NCBI GenBank assembly: GCA_023374045.1
Contig: CM041776.1
Coordinates: 281,541,999 to 281,605,998 of the forward strand
Source: Limonium bicolor
Taxonomy: Eukaryota; Streptophyta; Magnoliopsida; Caryophyllales; Plumbaginaceae
DNA: 64,000 nucleotides
Direction: 5' to 3'
The translations under genes and the position numbers were made by a program. The notes under the pieces were generated by a model, which ran no database searches, was not told the origin of the DNA, and saw only the letters and a program-made list of their open reading frames with translations. Positions 47,620 through 60,540 of the stretch are shown here, piece by piece. The stretch's first letter is position 1. Each line of letters starts with the position of its first letter.

Positions 47620-50530
47620 GTTGTCTCCCGGGTTTTCAGGTTTACTCGGGATTAGTTATGATGATATTATATTTCATGCATTAGCATATTGTTGTATATT
47701 TCCAACTTAGGATTTATTTCCTAGTAACCTACTTCCTTTCTTGTAGGTTTATTACATGGATAATCTTATATGTTTATTATCACATGTAAAATATTATAAT
47801 TGTGCATTTATATAGTTGTCACTATATTTCATGTATAACTTTACCTTATGTCATACATTTCCCCTTAGTATTTTCTTACTCAAGGGTTGGTCAATTGAGT
47901 TGACCAAGTCAAGGTAGTTGACTTGACTTAATTGTATTATCTTGGTTAGATTTTCTAAGTATACAAAACTTATATAATTCATATTAAATGTCTTGAATTA
48001 TATGGTTCACCATTGTTTCATGTTCACATTCCAACATTAGAATTTCTTATCTAATGTTTTATAACTCTTTTCTCATCCTCTTTTATTATCCTACTAATGA
48101 TATTATATGGTTGCAACCATATTTTATAACACTCCATATCATTTTTGTTATATATGAATTATGGGACCATTTATTAAATGACACTTTATAAGGTATTCAT
48201 TCACCCTTAATGAATATTACTACCTTATAGTTGTTACACTTATAACATTATAACCCATATCATAAATTTCATTTCTAATATCCCAAAATTCCATAACAAC
48301 CCTTACCATTTCTATTATTAACAAGTCTACCTCATTAATTATATAATGTTACATTATAGTCATAAACCATATATTATGACATTATGCCCTTATATCATTT
48401 ATAACCTATGGTTATAATACACTTGTAAAGTTTCGAACAACCTCCAATCTGTCCAAATTATTATTTATGCCCTTAACTTTTGGAATTTACTAAACAACCC
48501 CAAATATTATTACACTGTTACAATTATGTCATATATACTTAGTACATAATTTAATATTAGGTGTCAATTAAATTATTTAATTCACCTAATTTGGTCAAAG
48601 CCTCTTATATGGTCAATTTGGACCTCCCAACATAGATTTGACAATAAGTTTCTGGTAATTACAAGCCTTACCCCAATTTTTCCCATAATTACAATTTAAC
48701 CCCAAAACTTTATAAAATCTTATAATTTTCATCTATATTCATTTTAAACTCCAACTTTAGGCTATAACTACCTACAAGTTACAACCCTTATATTTTTATT
48801 TAATTACGATTCTACCCCAAACCTTATGATAAGTACATAAATTACTTTAAATGTACTTTAAACTTTAAATAATTAAATGAAATGACCTAATGACATGGCC
48901 TTATTACAATCTTGCTTAAATAACATAGAAATACACTTAAATAGCCTTTAAAATTTTTGTAAACTCTTGGCCTTACTCTCAACTTGTCCATATTTACCAA
49001 TCTTCCACATAATGTCTTAAATTCAACAATTATGTTACTTTATCACTTAAATGATCAGCTAAAATTAACTAAATCATTTCTTGGTCATTCTAAGGTCAAA
49101 TTTGACCATTTAAACTACTCCACTCACTGCAAAAATTATAACATAAGCTTAAGAGCATGTTAACATGTTAATAATGACATTAAGGCATTTATACCTTCAT
49201 TTATAATGTCAAGCCCTTCCTTTGGCCGTGGCAGCTTAGGAGAAGTTTCACACAGCTCATTGAAATGTTTTAAACAGCAAGATAAGGACATGATTAGGCT
49301 CCAAACATGAGCTAATCATAGGAAATGTTATAATTCATGAATTCAAGGTAAAATTACCTTAGTTTAACTAGGCTTCCAATGGGTGTTCTCAGCATAATTT
49401 TAAGAGGCAAGAGAGAGTGTCAAAATCACTACAAAGCTATGATAATTAAAATGATCATAACAAGGAAGAAAGGTACTAAAAGTTACCTAGACAAAATTCC
49501 TTATAGAATGGATTTTGTCTTGAATTCGGCCACACTTGCCAAGTATGAACTAGATACTGAATAAACATGATAAGGAAGAGATAAAGAGTGTATGAACTCA
49601 GGGAATACAACCATTAAAATTGTAGAAGTGAAGTTGTAGGCTTAAGGTACATTTTTACCTTAAAAGATGATTTTTATGTTACTTTGCTCCATGATCTTGT
49701 TCCAGCTGAATTTTCTTCATTCTTGCAAGACTAAATCACTGAGATAGGGCCATGGATAAGGTTGGTAGTTATCTCAATGGATAAATCATGAAAAGATGAA
49801 GAAAATAAGCTATTATATGTCTTTAGACATTACCTTAAGCACTTGGAGTTGATTTTCTAGCAAGCTTGCTTCAAGACTCAACAATCGAGAGCTGAAGAAG
49901 AAAGGAGGATGGCTGAACAGGAGAGAAGGAAAGAGAAAGGCCAGCTTTGGCTTTAAGTAAGGAAATGTAATTAAATGCTATAAAAAGGAATAGTAAATGA
50001 TGACTTATGTCCTTTCTTAGATATTTTGATCAAGGTGCAAGGTGGCATTCATCCCTCTTGATTTCTGCCCCATATGGTCAGCATAAGGGTCTTTAGTGGA
50101 CCATTGACTTGACTTAGATAATCAAAGCTTTACATAGGCACTATTTGGGTATTATTCACATTTTAGTGCCAAACTTTGAATTTTTTGTAAATCTTTGGAT
50201 TAAGAGTTACTAATGTGATATTAAGTAGTACAAATGTTGATTAGGGTGTATACAAGGCCATTTGGCAATCCAAAGTCAATTTTTGAACACTTTGACAAAA
50301 ATGTGTCTTAAGGAGTTTTAGTGCTCCTTTTTGTGTTTTAACTCTTTCTAGAGTTTGGTTTTCTTTGGTAATACTTTTATTATGTTCATAACTTAGTTAT
50401 AAGGTTTAGGAATCCACTTTGGACCCTAGTTAAGGTCACACAATCTTATGGGTATCTTAAAGCACAATTTAGGCTTTAAGTGATCTTATGGCATGTTTTT
50501 GCTTTATAAGATTTTAGATTGTTCCTCTAT

Positions 50531-51250
50531 CTAATGGTGGCCACGGGTCCGGTTCCACCGGTTCCGGTTCCGGAAAATGTGTATTCATATTCGGAACCGG
50601 CCTGGACAGTTCCAGTTCCGGTTCCGGTTCTGAAATCTGGATTCGCTTCGGATTCGGTCAAAATTCCGGTTCTGATCGTTCGGTGGTCCGCCAGTTGGTT
50701 CCGGTTCTATCGAGCGGTTCCAGAAAGATTCGATCGGCTCCAGTTGCTTCATTTTGGCTCCGATTTGAGATCCGTTTGAGCGCACACGTTGCTCTTTTCA
50801 TCCACTTTACTCCTAGATAGGTTATTCTTCAAGTTTATAATCTTAAATGTGTAAGAAACAAAGACTTAGGAATTTTTATTGAATTTACAAAAAATAAGGA
50901 ACAAAGAGAATTTTATTATATGATTCACTGCCTCATTAAAACCTTATTAGATAATGGTTCCGGTTCCAACGACTATTTTCTTCAGAGGAGCTCGCGCTCG
51001 AGACCCAAAACGACGTCGTTTTGGCCCGATTCCAACGGTAACTTCAACCGGTTTCGGGGCGGTTCCGGTTCCACCGGTTCCTGGTTCCGAATCCGACGAC
51101 GGTTCCAGGCGGTTCCGGTTCCGGTTCCGGGCCCGGTTCGGGCCCGAATCTCAAAACATGTATTCGTATTCGGAACCGGCTGAGGCGGTTCGGTTCCGGT
51201 TCCAGTTCCAATCGATTCCGGGTAGAACCGGACCCGATGGCCACCATTAG
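50531..51250. mobile_element. Second GGTTCC-rich hAT relative (about 720 bp)
   Basis: Termini CTAATGGTGGCCA and TGGCCACCATTAG, with dense CCGGTTCCGGTTCC in both subterminal regions. The unique middle contains the reverse complement of the middle of the element at 12991-13914 (GAGATCCGTTTG, CACACGTTGCTCTTTTC, TTTACTCCTAG), so the two are relatives in opposite orientation. No 8-bp target duplication is visible (CCTCTAT versus GTCTTAAG), suggesting a rearranged or recombined copy. Confidence 0.8.
51005..51024. repeat. Perfect 20-bp palindrome CCAAAACGACGTCGTTTTGG
   Basis: It lies inside the second GGTTCC-rich hAT relative. The core AACGACGTCGTT also occurs three times in the first 400 bp of the window (163-174, 298-309, 380-391). 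Confidence 0.9.
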
Positions 51251-51318
51251 GTCTTAAGATGATTTTTAATTATTAGATCATTTAATCATGTTTTAGCAGT
51301 TAATGGTATTTCACAGCT

Positions 51319-51981
51319 AGATGCACTAGAAATGAAACAATTAAACTCTAACTGTTATAGCGATATCAATCGCTCGGCACAAGCAGTAGCATGTATAATT
51401 TATGAGAGAATCAAAAACCAATTGCATGCATCGACTGAAGTTGTGGATAACCTCTGTCTTGACCACAAATACTTATCATTCTCTCCAAATAGAACAGACT
51501 ACGTTTACTAACAATCAATTCGGCAACAAAACTTGTTGGAGCGGTCCACAAAAGAGCCACCATAGTGAGCATTACCAATGGCGGATTATCCAATTTCATC
51601 AGTTGAAACAAAACCATAATAAAAATTAAAAGCATAGTCTTCATGGATGAAGATTGAGTAAAACCGTGACATGTAGGGAGTATTTTGTTGATTAGAATTA
51701 GGGAAGAAACTAGAATCCTAAAACTAAAGATAATGGAAAGTATAGAGATAAGAAGAAATACGTTAGAAAAGGAAGCCATGGAATAAGAAACCACACAAGA
51801 ACCCTCAAGGCAAAGTGAGGGAAGGAAAAGGGAGCCTTCGCCAAAGTGAGAAAAAAACTGTGGTTGTTGATTATCTCGAGTTTAGTACTTAATATACTTT
51901 ACGAATTAAAACATAAATCTTGACAAAAGGTCTATCTTTTTTTTAAATTACATTTAGTGACTTTATATTTCATATCTTGAG
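51319..51981. other. Short non-LTR stretch between solo LTR 4 and a hAT MITE
   Basis: It holds the hypothetical minus-strand frame listed separately and otherwise AT-rich sequence. Its last 8 bases (ATATTAAG begins at 51982) form the MITE target repeat. Confidence 0.4.
51411..51776 (-). CDS. Hypothetical small frame with signal-peptide-like N-terminus
   Basis: From the ATG at 51776 (a further in-frame ATG is at 51794) it begins MASFSNVFLLISILSIIFSF, which looks like a secretion signal, and runs about 120 residues to a stop at 51411. No family is recognised for the remainder, which is itself rather hydrophobic in the middle (LLIFIMVLFQL). A C-rich leader precedes the ATG. It may be a truncated secreted-protein gene or chance. 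Confidence 0.25.
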   Translation of the reverse strand, partial: ASFSNVFLLISILSIIFSFRILVSSLILINKILPTCHGFTQSSSMKTMLLIFIMVLFQLMKLDNPPLVMLTMVALLWTAPTSFVAELIVSKRSLFYLERMISICGQDRGYPQLQSMHAIGF

Positions 51982-51989
51982 ATATTAAG

Positions 51990-52505
51990 TAGGGATGTTA
52001 ATTCTTAACGGGTGCCCGTTTCACCCAACGAACCGACCCGCTAAAGCGGGAGGAAAACCCGTAAAAAACGGGTGATGGGTGAAATGAGTGCGGGTGACGG
52101 ATCGGGTCAGGTGAATGTTTTCCACCCGGTCACCCGATCCGTTCAACCGATCCATCGCCCACATATATTATATTAATCAATAATTATATATTTTCTTGCA
52201 TTTGTTGAGATTGTTTGAAAATATTTTGGTTAATACTCTCTATTTTAGGTATGTTGTTAACAATACTTGATGTGGTATGTATTACTGAACAACTATGGGT
52301 GTATTATTAATGAAAAACTAAGCTTATATAGGTTTTAAAAGCTAAATATGCTTGTTGAATAAAAAAAGGTGATGGGTTCGCCTATTTCACCCACATCACC
52401 CGCAGGTGACGGGTGAATGGATGTCGAGTGATGAATATGCGGGTGAGGTCGGGTCGGGTGGTGCGGGTGAAAGTCACCTGACGAACCCAACCTATTTCCA
52501 TCCCT
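51990..52505. mobile_element. hAT-like MITE (516 bp) with GGGT/ACCC arrays
   Basis: Ends TAGGGATG and CATCCCT, with an 8-bp target duplication ATATTAAG at 51982-51989 and 52506-52513. Both subterminal zones are CGGGTGACGGGT-like or ACCCGACCCG-like arrays around an AT-rich centre. No coding sequence. Confidence 0.82.
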
Positions 52506-52513
52506 ATATTAAG

Positions 52514-52884
52514 GGGATATATCACTCAATATATATACTAGTTTCTAAAACTTTGTAAATCATAATATACACTTGTAAATTAAGTTTTATAGAGGAATTA
52601 TGTTATGGTAATTGCTTGGTTACATCCAAATGTAGCTATAGATGGCTACATACATGTACATATGTTATGTAAAAACTGTACAATTAATAAATAAAAAACT
52701 GTACATATGTATGTGTAAAGTTATACATTACATTATGATATTATTAAAATTCTACTAAACGTACACACTAACTTCTTAAACTGTACAATGAGCTTACAAA
52801 ACATGTACTTTTACACTATACAAACTATACAATTTTAAATGTACCCAAAGATAGATACATATGCTTGTAGCTAAGAATGATTGC
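52514..52884. other. AT-rich spacer
   Basis: Repeated GTACA/TGTAC words (CTGTACAATT, TGTACATATG) occur between 52640 and 52850. No gene or bounded element. Confidence 0.4.
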
Positions 52885-54538
52885 TGTATTATACCCAAAA
52901 TTTTGACCATCTGGAAAGGTACTAATGTACAAAGGCAAGGACAAGGACAAATTAGTCAAAAAGCATTATAATCGAGAATTTACAAGGGTATTATCGAGAC
53001 TTTCTATTTTTATGACTTGATCAAACACCCCAAAACAGTTTCAGCATCATGTTCATTTAAAAAGGTAATTTTTTCCAATTGTAGGATAGCTTTTATTATG
53101 TAAATACAGCTTTTAATTTCTACTATAAGCTAATTTCCTTTATAAATACCATAAAATTCTAAAAATATAGGGAAAAGCTCCCACTTGTGGAAAAATATGA
53201 TTTCCACTTGGTTGACATGCGTACTATTAGTCATAAACCTGGCAAAATTAATTTGAAACCAAACCCCAAATTTCGTAAGGAAATTTCAGACCCCTTGACA
53301 TTTTCTCTCTCCTCAAAATAATGCCCAAAACAATTCAAATTCTTTTGAAATTTAAATATATGATAAAGGAAGGTTTTTAGAGCATAACCTTGTAAAAAAA
53401 TTGAATTTTCAAATTTTCTATATTTATTTTGAATTACAAGAGGTGCCAAATTGCAAGATTTTTGTATAATCTTTCATTTATCCAAATGTCACGGTTCCAA
53501 CTCTCAAAATTCTTACAAATCCTTCTTTATCTACGGTCAAAATTTCATAATTAATCTCGACCTGTAGGCCAAACCGGTGAACCAATCGTAGATTACCGAC
53601 ATGCATGGACGATCCCGTGGAGCATTTAAAATGGGTTAGAAACCCAGAATTCTCAAATCCACAATCTGTAATAGCCTTCTAAGTTTGTTTTCTGTTGAAA
53701 TTTAGTTTCAAAGTGCAATCTTTTTGTGTTTTTGTGCCCTCTACCTAATAATTTGTGCACCAAGTTTTGTACAGAAATTGACTTCAATTTGGAAACTTTC
53801 TTCCACCAATGAACTTATAATCGAATTAGGCACATACCCATACAATTTGAGACAAAACAAGACCAAGATCAATCTTAAAATAGCCGTCTGAGGGCTGTCC
53901 ACACCCTTGGACGTCATGTCCAGGGTCATGGATGACCTGTCCGAAGCCCCAAACAACTCACGGACGGGAACGAGAATCACAAGTTTTTAAAATGAGGTTA
54001 AGTTTGTGCCCACCGGCACCCTGTCCGAGTCCACAGACATTGGGAAAAACTTATCTTTTGCAAGTTTTGAATTTCTAATCCTTTTATTAGATCTGGGTTC
54101 ATGTTCACAGACACTAGGTCCGTGGCCACGAACGACACCAACTTTTAACCTGATTCGACCTTAGAACCCTAGTTTAGGTTATTTTAATTTACTCTTTCAA
54201 TTTCCATCAAAAATGTTAAAAACCCAAAAACACAGAAGTTGCTTCCTTTATTAAATCAACCAGCTTAGGTTAAAGCCTTTCACTAACATTAGTAGGGGAA
54301 AATAGCTCCAGAAAAAGTTATACTACCTATCCCCCAAACCAATACTATACCTTTCCTAGTTTAATTAGGTTAAAACATAGGTGGTAACTCATAATAGGTT
54401 TGAGTGAGCTAACATTAGGTTACAATGAATTTTGCTATATAACATAGTTCTTAAACTTTGGTTATAAGTGGCCTAGAATCTAACCAGATCCTAGACCTTT
54501 AATCACATCGGATAAGGTTCAAAAACTCGGGCTCACAG
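52885..54538 (+). repeat. Probable LTR of a Tat/Ogre-type Ty3-gypsy element
   Basis: It starts TGTATTATACCCAAAATTTTG, close to the TGTTATACCC start common in Tat/Ogre LTRs as I recall it. It ends near CTCACA, directly before TCGCAACTCTGCTGGGGAC (54541-54559), which resembles the tRNA-Arg-type primer-binding site reported for Ogre. No second LTR copy is visible in the window, so length and end are approximate. Confidence 0.45.
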
Positions 54539-55349
54539 ACTCGCAACTCTGCTGGGGACGTAATTCTTAATTTTAACTAGCTTAATTTTAAGATAAGAGG
54601 GCTTAACTTGACAATTTCACTAAAGGATTTATCTTATTGTTTGATTTACTTTGGTGTGCACTATTTTCTTTTTATACTATTGTTTAACATATGAGAGCGT
54701 CGAGGGACCACACAAATTGATTCCACCCTAGACCCGCTTTGGCCGGTCCCTATTCCGAGACCCACACCTTCGGGTGATGTGAATAAGTGGGGTGAAAGAG
54801 GAGGATGTCGTGAAAACGCATCCCCTTGATACCTTGGATTCGGCTCCAACCACCTCTCTGAGTAGTACCCTTACCCCAAGTGCATGATTGGTCCGTCAAA
54901 GACCCGACCGTGGGTGCGCACCTCACAAGGACAAGGAGGATATCACGCAAAATCCTATCCCTTTTTCATGACCTAGGCCCTGGCCCTAAGTACCTCTCCG
55001 GATCGATCCTTACCTAGTTGATGTAATCGCCTAGTGACGACAAGCATACTAACCCCAATGTGATTTTCCTCTATGATTAATCTTTATGTTTGGATGCTTC
55101 TCTGATTGATATTACAAGCTTGGTTACGTGTGATTTGTATCATAGATAAAAAAAATTTCACTGGATTAGTCTTTCGGCCCAATGTTTAGTCTAGGTCAGC
55201 TCTTCGCTTGGGCTTCAGCCCAAAAAGCCTAGATCCAGATGATTATTTTTTTGCCCAGATGTTCCTATATCTGAATCATTCATTTTGACCCATTTAGGTT
55301 CAAGCCCCTAAAATAGATCCACAACACATGAAAATTGATTTCACTCGGA
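54539..55349 (+). other. Leader of the Tat/Ogre-type fragment
   Basis: It follows the primer-binding-site-like sequence and is richer in GC than its surroundings (CACCTCACAAGGACAAGGAGG, CCTTGATACCTTGGATTCGG). No gag frame is seen before solo LTR 5 interrupts it at 55355. Confidence 0.35.
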
Positions 55350-55460
55350 CTTTGTGTAACACCCCTAATCCGAATCCTGTAATATATTCGCGAGTCGTAG
55401 CATAAACAAAATATAATTCGCAGCGAAAAATAGAACTAACTACCGTTGGTGTTACACGCT

Positions 55461-55482
55461 GTTACCCACCCATGTGAGTAAC
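55461..55482 (+). promoter_or_regulatory. LTR-start hairpin, copy in LTR 5
   Basis: GTTACCCAC-CCAT-GTGAGTAAC, about 106 bp from the LTR start. The stem has one imperfect pair and the G-box core is lost (CCATGTGA). It sits at the equivalent position to the hairpins in LTRs 1-3. Confidence 0.4.
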
Positions 55483-58400
55483 AATGCAACCTTACTCCAT
55501 CCATCAACTTCAACTCCCAACCGCAATGATGACTAGATATTGAGCAATCTTAAAGTTACAATCCAAATCCAAACCAAACAAATGAGCAACTAAACCCAAT
55601 ACAACCGAACTCCATAATACAGTACATAATAAGACTAAAAGTGTTTTTATTGAAAATGCATCAACTACCCAGCGTCCCGCTCTCCGGCTTCGTGACTTCG
55701 TTCAATAACCTGAAATGTTTGGTCCACTGAAGGGCTCAGCAAACTATATGCTGGTATGCTAAATGTAGTCTTAAATCATTTGGATCCCTTAAGTCGTTTC
55801 GCCATCTTGATATTAGATTCATTACATGCTGTACCGGTTTACAATAATAATAACAACTGTAACAGTTTAAATAAACGCATAACAATTCATCCAACAACAT
55901 TATCACATAACCAATACCAATAATCCATAACCAATAATCAATAATCAATAAGCAATAATCAGTAATCCATAATCAACAATCAGTAACCATTACCAAACAA
56001 GGTACGCGTAATAATTAACCGTACTTGTTAGTTGGCCTCATGGCCCTTATCCTTTTTAACCAACCATTTAAACCTTCCAATTAATTTCCACCTCGGGCGT
56101 CATGTTAGGACAGCCCTTAATAACTTGTTAATGGACAGTAGTCCCCTGGGTTCCAATGGAACCGTTACCAGCTGACCCTGTGGTCCTAGATTCCTTGTTT
56201 GCCTTACAGGCATCCAATTCGGCCTAAGTCTGCACCAACAGTTGTGCCCTCTGCCATCATCGAATGTGGACGATGGATTCCCTTGAGTGACTCTTGATAG
56301 TAGTCCCTCGTAGTGATCACGCTGCGCAACCAGATAGTCGAAACTAACTGGATTCCCCTCTTTGTAAGTTAGCCCTTTAATCAATGACATAAGATCCAAT
56401 CCTTGAGTTAAGACTATGACAATTGACCGTCAGTTAGGTTCTTGTAACACCTAAAGGTCATCTAGTCTTGTTTGAGTTTAGATGTATAAACTTCCAGTCA
56501 TAAGACGTTCGCGTAAAATAAAACGCACTGGTGTTGAGCAATACAGTATACAAGTTCATATACATAAATCACAATATCACTCTTAACAAATAAACACACA
56601 ACGTCTGGACCTCAAGAAAATCCTTAGGACATTCAGACCACACAATTAACATACCGTTCACCGTGAAAATTGCTAGCTTGACAGTTCACGCTTAGTAGTT
56701 CCCTCCCGTAACGCTGTTATACGTACATGCAAATACCGGGTATCGTTAATACAACTAGCGCTAACTATTACAGTATTGTTGATACAGAACTAACACTCGT
56801 AGTATACTAACCCCGTATGTTCTTTATTTCTCCCTGTTATTTAACAGTGGTTCGAGGTAGTTTTAACAGTTCGTTATTTTATGTAGTAACTACATGTGAT
56901 AATGAATTTCTATCTTATAGTCTATTTCCATCTCTTTAATTATATACTCATAATTGTTTCCACTTATTCTATATATTAATACAATTTGGATATTTTTATT
57001 ATAACCACCATTATTTTATAAACTTTACATTATACTCCAAAATACATTATATTTCTTAGTTTTAATTCCTTACTTTATTAAACCACAAAACCAACCTCAT
57101 AAATTCGGTATTTATATATGGAACATATTAACTTTTATAAATTACTAAATTGCCACATATATATTTCGGCTTTGGCAACAATTTTCTTATAATTGCATTT
57201 TAACCCCAAAAACTTTATATAAGTTACATATTAACTCATAAACTATATTTTTAATATTTAATTTCCTTAAATAACCAAGTGGACACTTATATTCCTACAA
57301 TCGACTTAAGTTAAAATCGGTTTTACATATAAACTTTTATAAATTACATTTTCACCCCATAACTTTTATAAACTTAATATTTTATGTCATAAATCATTTT
57401 AACCCAAAGTTTTTGGTCAACACTTTGACCAAGGCCTAATTTCATAATTAATACTTTAATATACCCAGAAAATCATATGTAATTCGGTTTTACACTATAT
57501 TTTTCCAGAAATTACAAAATAGCCCCAAAACTTTATAAATTGTTATTTTAACACTTAATCACTTGTTTAATTTAACCAAAATTCATAATATTAATTCCTA
57601 CCTTATATTATATCATAATTATGCCAATAAACCCTTTAACTCTCGTAATTATATTTAGTACCCTAATCTTTTCAAAATTTACAATTTAACCACATAACTT
57701 AATAAATTAGCCATTTAAATACTTGTAGCTATTTTTAATATTCCCAAAATTTATAATATAAGCTAATATACTTATATTCTTCAAAAATCACCAAATGTAC
57801 CATTTTGTTCTCGGTTTTAATATTATCTTACCATATGGTTTTAAAACTTGATTTATATCTTATAATAAGTATATATAAATGCATATAAGCCATATTACAC
57901 TTCTAAAAATTATGCTAATGACTTAGAATGATTATAAGCTCAAAATTAATCATTTAACTCCTAGACAATTCGGCTTGAATATATATATGCATCATATTTA
58001 ATTTTTGTTACACAAAAACTATATCTTAAGGTAATAATCTTACCTTGTATGTTATAAATTATTTTCTTGGTAATATAACCTATAGTTTTTGGTTCCAATT
58101 TTATTAAGGGATTTACATAAGTTTGTACTAAAGTTTGAAGCTTAAATCAAACTTAAACTTAATAGATTTAATTATAGAAACTTACTCCTTAAATCAAGGT
58201 GATTCTTGTACTTGATTTCCTCTTGAATTCCAAGCTCCTCCAATGGTATCTTGGTGTAGAATTTTCGGCCTCCATACATAGATTTAGGAGATCCAAGTGT
58301 TAGACTTCTTACAAGGTTTTCTAAGTAAGATTTGGAGTAGTTTATAAGAGTTTACCTTAGGTATTTATCAAGGGATTTTCGGCACACCTTAGGATGATTG

Positions 58401-59754
58401 GAGATCCAAGTTTCCTTCATGAAATGTTGAAGAGAACATTGATTTAGAAGCTAGAAATTTCGGACATGAGCTTAGGTATTTACTAGGATTTCCAAACAAG
58501 AAATATACCTTAACTTGATCTTGTTTGTTCCTTGAATTGTTAATGAATCAAGACAACTCCTTGGAGTACTAATGCTTGGCGAAATCTTGCAAGGTTGCTA
58601 GGATGATTCTTGCTTCAAGACTTGATGGAAGTTGCTAGGAATTTAACACAAAAATGGAGTTTAAGGTTAAATCTCTATTAATGGAGCTTGAAGCTCACAA
58701 GAAGAAGATGACTAAGGAAGAAAGAAAAGAGAGAAGAAGAGAGCTTACCAATTTCAGACAAGAGTGGAGTAAAGGGAATGGCTAGGTTACGTAAGGAGTT
58801 AAGGAGAGACAAGGGAAAGAATCTTGACACAAAAATGTCAAAGTTGGGTAAGCTTTTTCCTTAGTTTATTTACTTGACTCTTGGATCCATAAAGCCTTCC
58901 AATCAACAAGAACTTTCGGCCATGACAAGAGGGAATGGGTGACTTTGTATGCCACTTGAAACAAGGTGACAAGGCAAGAATACTAGGAAATTAGGTAAGG
59001 TATTTCTTTTGCATTTTCTATGTTGAATTACCCATGCTAATGTTGTCTTGTTCTCTTGTAGGCTTACGGCAATGTGCTGTAGCTAGCCATTTCATTTTTG
59101 TTTAATTGAAGACAATGAACAAAGCTTAATTAGGTAGATGTCTTTCTTTAATTTTTATAAGGCAATCAAGCTCCCTTTTCCCTTGATTATTTTCGGCACT
59201 TTAGGCTAGAGAATGGGCTGCTTCATTGTCATGTATTATACTAATATACACATGTGACTAAAGTAGATCTAGGATTGTATTTAATTTCATAACTTGCAAA
59301 AGCTATTCTCTTTGTCTTCCTTGTGAAGGTTTACGGTAATGGGAGACCAGCATGGACTGAGATTCCCTTGACATAATGTCACATGGTGCTGGAAGGATGA
59401 GTCACCATGTTACATGACGATTTTTAAGCTAAAATCATGTCAAAAATAAGCTAAAAAACGGCCCCTTGTATGGCCATGTGGAATTGATTTTCAACTTGGT
59501 CTTTGGCATATTATATTACACTAAGATCATATTGTAACATGTTATAAGTCACAACATTTATTTGGTACATTTATACCAAGGTAAAAGATGAAAGTTTCTA
59601 AGGTAAAATGCTGAATTTATAGTACATTTTGATCACAATTCCGGCCCTACTTGTGCTATGAGCTTAGCACTGTATTTGATTGATTTAGATGTTCAATTCA
59701 TCCCCATTTAAGATTCCCAACTCGTGGCTCCTCAAAACTTCAAGGTAATAGCGT

Positions 59755-60540
59755 AGAACGCGTTTTTATGGCACCCGAAAGTGTGTTTTGTGCTTTAAGG
59801 ATATTCTGAAAAATAAGTAGTCGCTATGAGTACCAAGTGTTTATAAACATTTTTTATGGTCAATAATGATATGTTAAGGTGTTACAGTGAGTTATATGGG
59901 GTTATATCAACTCATGACACAATTCCCGGGCTACCAGGACACTCCCGGGGCAAAACAGGAGCGTTAAGAATTTCCCCTGAGCACTTTGTGTATTTTTGAA
60001 AAAGTAGCTCAAAATTCTCTTTATAATGATGAATAATGATATTAGGAACTCTAAGAATGAATTATATAGGAGTTCGTGCCACTTTGGCACCTCTTCGGGG
60101 CATTCCCGGGGGTTTATGGGGCCCCCAACGGGTACCTCCGAGCACTTTGCGTTTAATTGAGAATTTAGCATGAGGAATTCATCTTAAATGTTTAATAAAG
60201 TGTTATGGTGCATTTGGAATGAAGTTTAATGATTTATTTCTTCTTATAAAGTATTTCCGGGTGTTTCCGGGTTTTTCGGGCCTTAAGGGAGGTGTGTTGA
60301 CTCCCCCGAGTAATTTGCATTTCTACTCTGTTCTAGCTGAGGTCCTATGTTTTAAAGGTCATATAATGATCCTTAGTTGACTTGGTATAAGTTTTATAGT
60401 TTATATATCATAGTTAGCTTAAGGTCCAGCTTAGCGCACGTTGTTGACCTTAAGGAGTTTCGGTGTGTTTTTAACGCCTACGTGTTTATATGTTTTCTTA
60501 GGGTTTCATAATCCCCCAAGTAATACTTATTTCCCATTAT
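59755..60540 (+). repeat. Degenerate tandem repeats, about 165-190 bp, at the 3' end of LTR 5
   Basis: Three to four blocks each contain a CCGGG-rich word followed by CCCGAGCACTTTG or a variant (near 59930-59990, 60100-60150, 60250-60320) and then AT-rich filler. Similar 3'-end duplication occurs in LTR 1, so this end of the family seems prone to expansion. Confidence 0.55.

Larger units (their letters stand above)
44346..51313 (+). mobile_element. Solo LTR 4, plus orientation, with nested elements
   Basis: It starts TGTAACACCCCTAC and ends TTAATGGTATTTCA, with a perfect CAGCT target duplication at 44341-44345 and 51314-51318. Nested insertions are a CACTA element (45217-46589), a 183-bp hAT MITE (47437-47619) and a GGTTCC-rich hAT relative (50531-51250); without them the LTR is roughly 4.7 kb. 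It shares the start, the CGGTGTTACCG...CACCCGCCCATGCGAG block and the general layout with LTRs 1-3, but is more diverged and has a less GGGG-rich 3' end. No gag or pol remains. Confidence 0.82.

Noticed and set aside
50523..51258. An 8-bp target duplication for the second GGTTCC-rich element
   Set aside because: CCTCTATC and neighbouring frames do not match the bases after CCACCATTAG in any register tried.
56443..59887. TGTAACACC at 56443 and TGTTACA near 59885 as a further LTR nested in solo LTR 5
   Set aside because: The flanking five bases do not match (GTTCT versus GTGAG) and the ends differ from the family ends; LTR 5 reads better as continuous.
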